Shown in pieces: positions 59,629-64,000 of a stretch of 64,000 nt of DNA. This stretch comes from Streptomyces capitiformicae (GTDB taxonomy: Bacteria > Actinomycetota > Actinomycetes > Streptomycetales > Streptomycetaceae). Position 1 is the stretch's first letter, and the number at the start of each line of letters is the position of its first letter. Both the position numbers and the translations under genes were made by a program. The DNA lies in NCBI RefSeq assembly GCF_002214185.1, contig NZ_CP022161.1:3471767-3535766 (forward strand). The letters are read 5' to 3'. The notes beneath the pieces were generated by a model that was given only the letters and a program-made list of their open reading frames with translations, was not told where the DNA came from and ran no database searches.

Positions 59629-60105
59629 CTACCCGCGGTCGTGTCCCGAGCCGCGCTGGGCCACCATGGCGTCGCGGATCTCCTTGAGCACCTCCAGCTC
59701 GGTCACCTCGATGACCTCGTGGGTGTCCTCCTTCGCCTTGCGGCGGGCCTCCTGGCGGGCCAGGTACTTGGCCATGGGAAGGACCATCAGGAAGTAGACG
59801 ACGGCTGCGGTGATGAGAAAGGTGAGGGTCGCGTTCAGCACCGAGCCCCACAGGATCGCGACGCCGTCGTTGACCGTACCGTCCGCCGCCACCTTGCACG
59901 GGTCCTTCAGACACAAGCTGTACTGGTCGAGGTTCTGGGTGCCGAACGCCCCGACCAACGGGCTGATGACCCCCTTCACGACCGAGTTGACGATGTTGGT
60001 GAAGGCCGCGCCGATGACCACGGCGACCGCCAGGTCGACGACGTTCCCCCGCATCAGGAAGGCCTTGAAGCCCTCCCAGATGCTCGGCTCCTTCTTCTCG
60101 CTCAC
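59629..60105 (-). CDS. mscL: Large-conductance mechanosensitive channel
   Basis: This 158-aa protein has the MscL pattern: an N-terminal amphipathic helix (SIWEGFKAFLMRGNVVDLAV), TM1 AVVIGAAFTNIVNSVVKGVI, an extracellular loop with two Cys (SLCLKDPCKVAADG), TM2 LNATLTFLITAAVVYFLMVL and a charged C-terminal helix. It is a homopentameric osmotic safety valve. Two adjacent GTG codons (60105 and 60108) are possible starts; GAGAGG lies upstream. Confidence 0.92.
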   Translation of the reverse strand: MSEKKEPSIWEGFKAFLMRGNVVDLAVAVVIGAAFTNIVNSVVKGVISPLVGAFGTQNLDQYSLCLKDPCKVAADGTVNDGVAILWGSVLNATLTFLITAAVVYFLMVLPMAKYLARQEARRKAKEDTHEVIEVTELEVLKEIRDAMVAQRGSGHDRG

Positions 60106-60243
60106 CACGAGGCCTCTCTGCGCTGGTTGTGGAACGGCTGGTTGTGCGACAGCTCGTTGTGGAACAAACGACTCCGCAACCTACGGCAGGGGTTGACCGA
60201 CGTGTGCACTTGGGTCCCTCCAACGAGGGCGTTGACAGCGGGC

Positions 60244-60864
60244 TCACCACAGCGTCACCGCCAGTCGGGACGTGGCGCCCGCGCCCGCCAGCCGTGCCGC
60301 CGTGGGGCGGGGCACCGACAGGACGACCAGGGCGCCGCTCTCGGTGGCGCCGGCGGTCGGCACCTTGGTCACGCGGGCGCCGCGGGCGACCACGCGGGCG
60401 GCGCCGACGCCCGTGCCCGTCGCGGACTCCTCGGCCGCGATCACGTCGACCCGGTTGCCGGGGCGCAGTAGTCGTACCGTCGCGCCGTCGGCGATCCGTA
60501 CCGGGGCGGCCACCTTCGCCACGTTGGCGCTTTGCTTGGGTACGGGGTCGGCCACGGGGTGGCCCCGGACCCGTTCGGCTTCCCCCGGTCCCGCTCCCGT
60601 CGCCAGCAGGGCGGCTGCCGTCACTGCCAGGCCTGCCGCCATGGCTCGCCTTCGGCAGCGGGCCAGACGTCGCAGTCGGTGTGCGCCGCCGCGTACGCGG
60701 AGTGGGGCGAAGTGGGGGACTTCGCAGGTGGGTGGGGCGTCGGTGCCGGGTGGGCCGGCGGCCCAGGAAGGGGTGCGTGTGGGGTGTGAAGGGCGGGCGG
60801 ATACGGGCGCGGGGGAGGGGATGGACGAGGGGATGGACGAGGGGACGGACGAGGGACGGGACAT
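60244..60864 (-). CDS. SAF-domain (RcpC/CpaB-like) membrane protein
   Basis: This 206-aa protein has a Pro/Ser-rich N-terminus, one transmembrane helix (AMAAGLAVTAAALLATGAGP) and a SAF-like C-terminal half (VRIADGATVRLLRPGNRVDV, ARVTKVPTAGATESGALVVL). CpaB/RcpC proteins take part in Flp pilus assembly, but no pilus gene is near, so the role is open. ATG at 60864 is preferred. A repeated PSSIPSSIPS stretch follows the start. Confidence 0.72.
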   Translation of the reverse strand: MSRPSSVPSSIPSSIPSPAPVSARPSHPTRTPSWAAGPPGTDAPPTCEVPHFAPLRVRGGAHRLRRLARCRRRAMAAGLAVTAAALLATGAGPGEAERVRGHPVADPVPKQSANVAKVAAPVRIADGATVRLLRPGNRVDVIAAEESATGTGVGAARVVARGARVTKVPTAGATESGALVVLSVPRPTAARLAGAGATSRLAVTLW

Positions 60865-61074
60865 GGGGTCACCACCTGCTGTGCGGGATCGGCTTGCGGT
60901 CCCACGATGAGGCATCGCGGCGGAGCCTGCTGGGGGCTGTGGACCGCCGACAGGTTGTGGAAAACTCCGGCACTCGAACGAGGAGTTCCGCCCCCGCCGC
61001 CCTCACCCATCCCTCCCGTGAAACGCCCTCCGAGCTCGTCCTCAAACGCCGGACGGGCTGAAGGCGTCACCCCG

Positions 61075-61971
61075 TCACGGCAGGGCGAACCCCGGGTTCA
61101 TGCCGCCCAGGGCCTTCGTGCACAGGCAGTCCCGGGTCTCGCTGGGCGGTAGTGCGGCGACCGTGTCGAAGAGGACTCCGCGCAGGCGGTCGATGTTGGC
61201 GGCGAAGACTTCGAGGACTTCCTCGTGGGAGACGCCCTCGCCGGTCTCCGCGCCGGCGTCGAGGTCGGTGACGAGGGTCAGGGAGGTGTAGCAGAGCTCG
61301 AGTTCGCGGGCGAGGATCGCCTCGGGATGGCCGGTCATGCCGACGACGGACCAGCCCTGGGCCTGGTGCCACAGGGACTCGGCGCGGGTCGAGAAGCGGG
61401 GGCCCTCGACCACGACCAGGGTGCCGCCGTCCACCGGTTCCCAGTCACGGCCGCGCGCGGCTTCGAGGGCGGCCTTGCGGCCGACCGGGCAGTAAGGGTC
61501 GGCGAGCGAGACGTGGACGACGTTGGGGATCGTGCCGTCGTGCCGCGGGAGGCCGTCGAAGTACGTCTGGTCCCGGGATTTCGTACGGTCCACCAACTGG
61601 TCCGGCACGAGCAGCGTGCCCGGGCCGTACTCCGGTCGCAGACCGCCCACCGCGCAGGGGCCGAGGACCTGGCGCGCCCCGACGGAGCGCAGGGCCCACA
61701 GGTTGGCCCGGTAGTTGATGCGGTGCGGTGGCAGGTGGTGGCCACGGCCGTGGCGGGGCAGGAAGGCGACCCGGCGGCCGGCGATCTCGCCGAGGAAGAG
61801 GGAGTCGCTGGGCGATCCGTAGGGGGTGTCCACCTGTATCTCGGTCACGTCGTCGAGGAAGGAGTAGAACCCCGAACCGCCGATGACACCGATCTCGGCC
61901 GCGCCTGCCGGTGCCGATTCCGCCACGTCTTCCACGCTTTTCACGTTCTTCACGTGCTCCGTGTTCGCCAT
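61075..61971 (-). CDS. mtnP: S-methyl-5'-thioadenosine phosphorylase
   Basis: This 298-aa purine-phosphorylase-family enzyme has IGVIGGSGFYSFLDDVTEIQ near residue 27, FLPRHGRGHHLPPHRINYRA near residue 70, EGPRFSTRAESLWHQAQGWS near residue 190, and VVGMTGHPEAILARELELCY. It splits methylthioadenosine with phosphate for methionine salvage. ATG is at 61971. The N-terminal 25 residues are a poorly conserved Glu/Val-rich extension. Confidence 0.9.
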   Translation of the reverse strand: MANTEHVKNVKSVEDVAESAPAGAAEIGVIGGSGFYSFLDDVTEIQVDTPYGSPSDSLFLGEIAGRRVAFLPRHGRGHHLPPHRINYRANLWALRSVGARQVLGPCAVGGLRPEYGPGTLLVPDQLVDRTKSRDQTYFDGLPRHDGTIPNVVHVSLADPYCPVGRKAALEAARGRDWEPVDGGTLVVVEGPRFSTRAESLWHQAQGWSVVGMTGHPEAILARELELCYTSLTLVTDLDAGAETGEGVSHEEVLEVFAANIDRLRGVLFDTVAALPPSETRDCLCTKALGGMNPGFALP

Positions 61972-62080
61972 GCCCGCACCCTAGCCGGGTCACGCCCCCA
62001 CCCCGGCCCGGCCCCGGAAATGCCGAAGACCCTGCCGGCGTGCGACGACGACAGGGCCCGGACGAAAGACGAAAGACGAC

Positions 62081-62410
62081 CTACGCGGCGGAGCTGCTGC
62101 TGGTGGAGGAGGAGCCGGAGGACGACGACTTCGAGTCGGACGACGAGGACGAAGTCGAGGTCGACGACGAGGAGGTCTTCGAGTCCGACGAGGACGAAGA
62201 CGACTTCGACGCCGGGCTGCTGCTGGACGACGAGCCGCGGCTGTCGTTCCGGTAGAAGCCGGAGCCCTTGAAGACGATGCCGACCGCGGAGAACACCTTC
62301 TTGAGGCGGCCATTGCAGCTGGGGCACTCGGTCAGGGCGTCGTCGGTGAACTTCTGCACCGCTTCGAGGCCCTCACCGCATTCGGTGCACTGGTACTGGT
62401 ACGTCGGCAC
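62081..62410 (-). CDS. FmdB-type zinc ribbon protein
   Basis: This 109-aa protein starts at GTG 62410 (AGGAGGAA upstream). Residues 1-45 are an FmdB/CxxC zinc ribbon (PTYQYQCTECGEGLEAVQKF, LTECPSCNGRLKKVFSAVG). The rest is almost pure Ser with Lys/Asp/Thr, a long low-complexity tail. The family role is unknown (possible regulator). The Ser tail probably varies in length between strains. Confidence 0.85.
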   Translation of the reverse strand: MPTYQYQCTECGEGLEAVQKFTDDALTECPSCNGRLKKVFSAVGIVFKGSGFYRNDSRGSSSSSSPASKSSSSSSDSKTSSSSTSTSSSSSDSKSSSSGSSSTSSSSAA

Positions 62411-62479
62411 TGGTCTTCCTCCTGGCACTCTCACTCGATGAGTGCTAACGACGGTCCATAGTGACCTATTCCCCGGGGA

Positions 62480-63760
62480 TCAGTCCACTGTCAGCGGCAC
62501 TCGGTGACCGATGACACGTGCGACCGTACGGCTCCGGGGCCGCGTCGCGAGGCGCGAGCGCAGGGCAACGAGGGTCGCCAGCGCCAGTGCCGTACCGGCC
62601 ATCGGGACCAGGAATCCGGCGCCGTCCCACAGCCGGTCCTCCAGCTGTCCGGCGGCCGTGACGGCGGCCGCCTGGCCGAGTGCGACCGCGCCGGTGAGCC
62701 AGGTGAAGGCCTCGGTGCGGGCGCCCGCCGGGACCAGACCTTCGACCAGGGTGTAGCCGGTGATCAGGGCGGGGGCGATGCACATGCCGACCGCGAGGCC
62801 GAGTGCGGCGAGGACGAGCGCGGAGTCGGCGGTCCACAGGGCGGAGGCCACCAGTGCGAGGGCCGCGTATCCGACGATCAGGCGCCGCTGCGGAGCCACC
62901 TTCCAGGCGATCGCGCCGCAGACGAGGCCGGAGAGCATGTTGCCGGCGGCGAAGACGCCGTACAGGACGCCGTTCAGGCCGGGTTCGCCGATCGACTGGG
63001 AGAAGGCGGCGAGCGAGACCTGCATGCCGCCGAAGACGGAGCCGATGCCCAGGAAGGTGACGATCAGGACGCGCACCCCGGGGACGGACAGGGCGGAGGC
63101 GTGCTCCACGCGCGCGTGGGCCGTCGAGACGACCTTGGGCTGGGTGCTTCGCCGGGCCGCGAACAGCAGGCCGCCGATCAGGGTGAGCGCGGCCTCCGTG
63201 AGCAGTCCGGCGGCGGGGTGCACGGCGGTGCACAGCGCGGTCGCGAGCAGCGGGCCGAGTACGAAGGTCAGCTCGTCGGTGACGGACTCGAAGGCCGCGG
63301 CGGTAGTCATCAGGGGCGAGTCCTGGAGCTTGACGCCCCAGCGGGCCCGCACCATGGGCCCGACCTGCGGCACTGAAGCGCCCGTCGGCACGGCGGCGGC
63401 GAACAGCGCCCACAGGGGGGCGCCCGCGAGCGCCAGCGCCGTCAGGGACAGGCCCGCCACCCCGTGCACGAAGACGCCCGGGATCAGGACGGCGCGCTGA
63501 CCATAGCGGTCGGCCAGACGGCCGCTGTAGGGGGCGAACAGCGCCATGGAGACACCGGTGACGGCGGCGACGGCGCCGGCCGCCCCGTACGAGCCGGTGG
63601 TGTGCTGCACCAGCAGCACGATGGAGAGCGTCAGCATCGCGAACGGCTGGCGGGCCGCGAAGCCGGGGAGGAGGAACGTCCAGGCGCCACGGGTGCGCAG
63701 CAGTTGCCTGTAGCCCGGGCGGGACGTCTTCGAGGTGTTCGAGGTGACCGTGGATGCCAC
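62480..63760 (-). CDS. MFS transporter
   Basis: This 426-aa protein has twelve predicted helices. The A-motif is YSGRLADRYGQRAVLIPGVF near residue 85. Other segments include FAARQPFAMLTLSIVLLVQH, GIGSVFGGMQVSLAAFSQSI and GLAVGMCIAPALITGYTLVE. It is a general MFS efflux-type protein of actinobacteria; the substrate is unknown. ATG is at 63760. Confidence 0.85.
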   Translation of the reverse strand: MASTVTSNTSKTSRPGYRQLLRTRGAWTFLLPGFAARQPFAMLTLSIVLLVQHTTGSYGAAGAVAAVTGVSMALFAPYSGRLADRYGQRAVLIPGVFVHGVAGLSLTALALAGAPLWALFAAAVPTGASVPQVGPMVRARWGVKLQDSPLMTTAAAFESVTDELTFVLGPLLATALCTAVHPAAGLLTEAALTLIGGLLFAARRSTQPKVVSTAHARVEHASALSVPGVRVLIVTFLGIGSVFGGMQVSLAAFSQSIGEPGLNGVLYGVFAAGNMLSGLVCGAIAWKVAPQRRLIVGYAALALVASALWTADSALVLAALGLAVGMCIAPALITGYTLVEGLVPAGARTEAFTWLTGAVALGQAAAVTAAGQLEDRLWDGAGFLVPMAGTALALATLVALRSRLATRPRSRTVARVIGHRVPLTVD

Positions 63761-63983
63761 GGCCGTGCCTTTCCGCCGCCTGGTAGCGCGGTCCCCGGTG
63801 CCTGGGGATCGGGCGCCGAGAGCTGTCCTCTTGCGCTACTGCGGTAGATGCCGGCGCCCGCTGCGAGGGGCGTCCCGACCGCCATACGGTCGCGCCAGCT
63901 CTGCTTCAGACAGAGTTGGTCCGATCAAGTTGCGCCTTCATCGTACAGGGCCAGCAGTCGGGTGACCTGTGAAAATAAGCACC

Positions 63984-64000
63984 ATGGGCGGCCATGCCTG
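63984..64000 (+). CDS. Possible start of a gene cut by window end
   Basis: An ATG at 63984 (ATGGGCGGCCATGCC...) follows 223 bp of non-coding DNA that is AT-richer near 63940-63980, divergent from the MFS gene. Only five codons are visible and no clear RBS is present, so this is a weak suggestion. Confidence 0.2.

Overview
The window is high-GC actinobacterial DNA, almost certainly Streptomyces. Evidence: very GC-rich third codon positions, frequent GTG starts, an hrdD-type sigma factor gene, a fruR-fruK-fruA operon, an MscL/SAF-domain/MTA-phosphorylase neighbourhood, and many regulator-plus-exporter pairs. The right two thirds (about 30-64 kb) looks like ordinary chromosome; the left 19 kb is accessory DNA stacked against a tRNA gene.

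Accessory region (1-18,978). A tRNA-Arg(CCU) gene sits at 18,906-18,978. A 42-bp copy of its 3' half recurs at 12,587 and at 9,168. Decayed tyrosine-integrase C-termini lie beside both copies (8,761 and 13,121) and an IS3-type transposase scrap lies at 8,943. This reads as tandem, decayed integrative elements at one tRNA site. The cargo falls in three parts. (i) At 420-6,972 is a leftward, translationally coupled lanthipeptide cluster: a precursor with a four-Cys core, a class II (LanM-type) dehydratase without cyclase domain, two JmjC/cupin proteins (only one keeps the HxD iron motif) and a stand-alone LanC cyclase. Back to back with it, at 7,161-8,652, are a 25-codon peptide ending YLYPYPT and a cytochrome P450, the layout of a P450-cross-linked RiPP. 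(ii) At 9,454-12,437 are an MDR oxidoreductase and a GH15 glucoamylase/trehalase-like enzyme. (iii) At 13,297-18,552 are an argininosuccinate-synthase-like enzyme, a 2OG-Fe(II) oxygenase, an EamA exporter, a LuxR-type regulator, a substrate-binding-like protein and a 46-aa exported peptide. This looks like an uncharacterised small-molecule or signalling locus.

Middle region (19-41 kb). It holds an internally deleted RICIN-SGNH hydrolase pseudogene beside an intact alpha-L-fucosidase, and a 358-bp MITE-like element with 28-bp inverted repeats. Next is an aromatic meta-cleavage operon (flavin hydroxylase, extradiol dioxygenase, FAH-family hydrolase, acetoacetyl-CoA ligase) with a divergent TetR regulator. 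Then come an HIBCH-like hydrolase, a three-gene ABC exporter with TetR, a tandem IclR fusion regulator, an M6-type secreted protease and a TetR/DHA2 MFS efflux pair.

Right region (41-64 kb). A MarR regulator diverges from a LigB/DODA dioxygenase. A 1,327-aa Hsp90-like (GHKL) ATPase follows, with an N-terminal GGGEFHG motif and about seven C-terminal winged-helix-like repeats; it is a candidate conflict or signalling protein. Then come AHSA1, DUF1330 and PAT-type acetyltransferase genes, hrdD, a WYL regulator, the fructose PTS operon, an L,D-transpeptidase, a DmpA/NylC-like P1 peptidase, mscL, a SAF-domain protein, MTA phosphorylase, an FmdB zinc ribbon protein and an MFS transporter.

The best candidates for undescribed biology are the split lanthipeptide/JmjC cluster, the adjacent mini-RiPP/P450 pair, the ArgG-like/oxygenase/exported-peptide locus, and the Hsp90-wHTH protein. 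All function calls come from reading the sequence; no searches were run.
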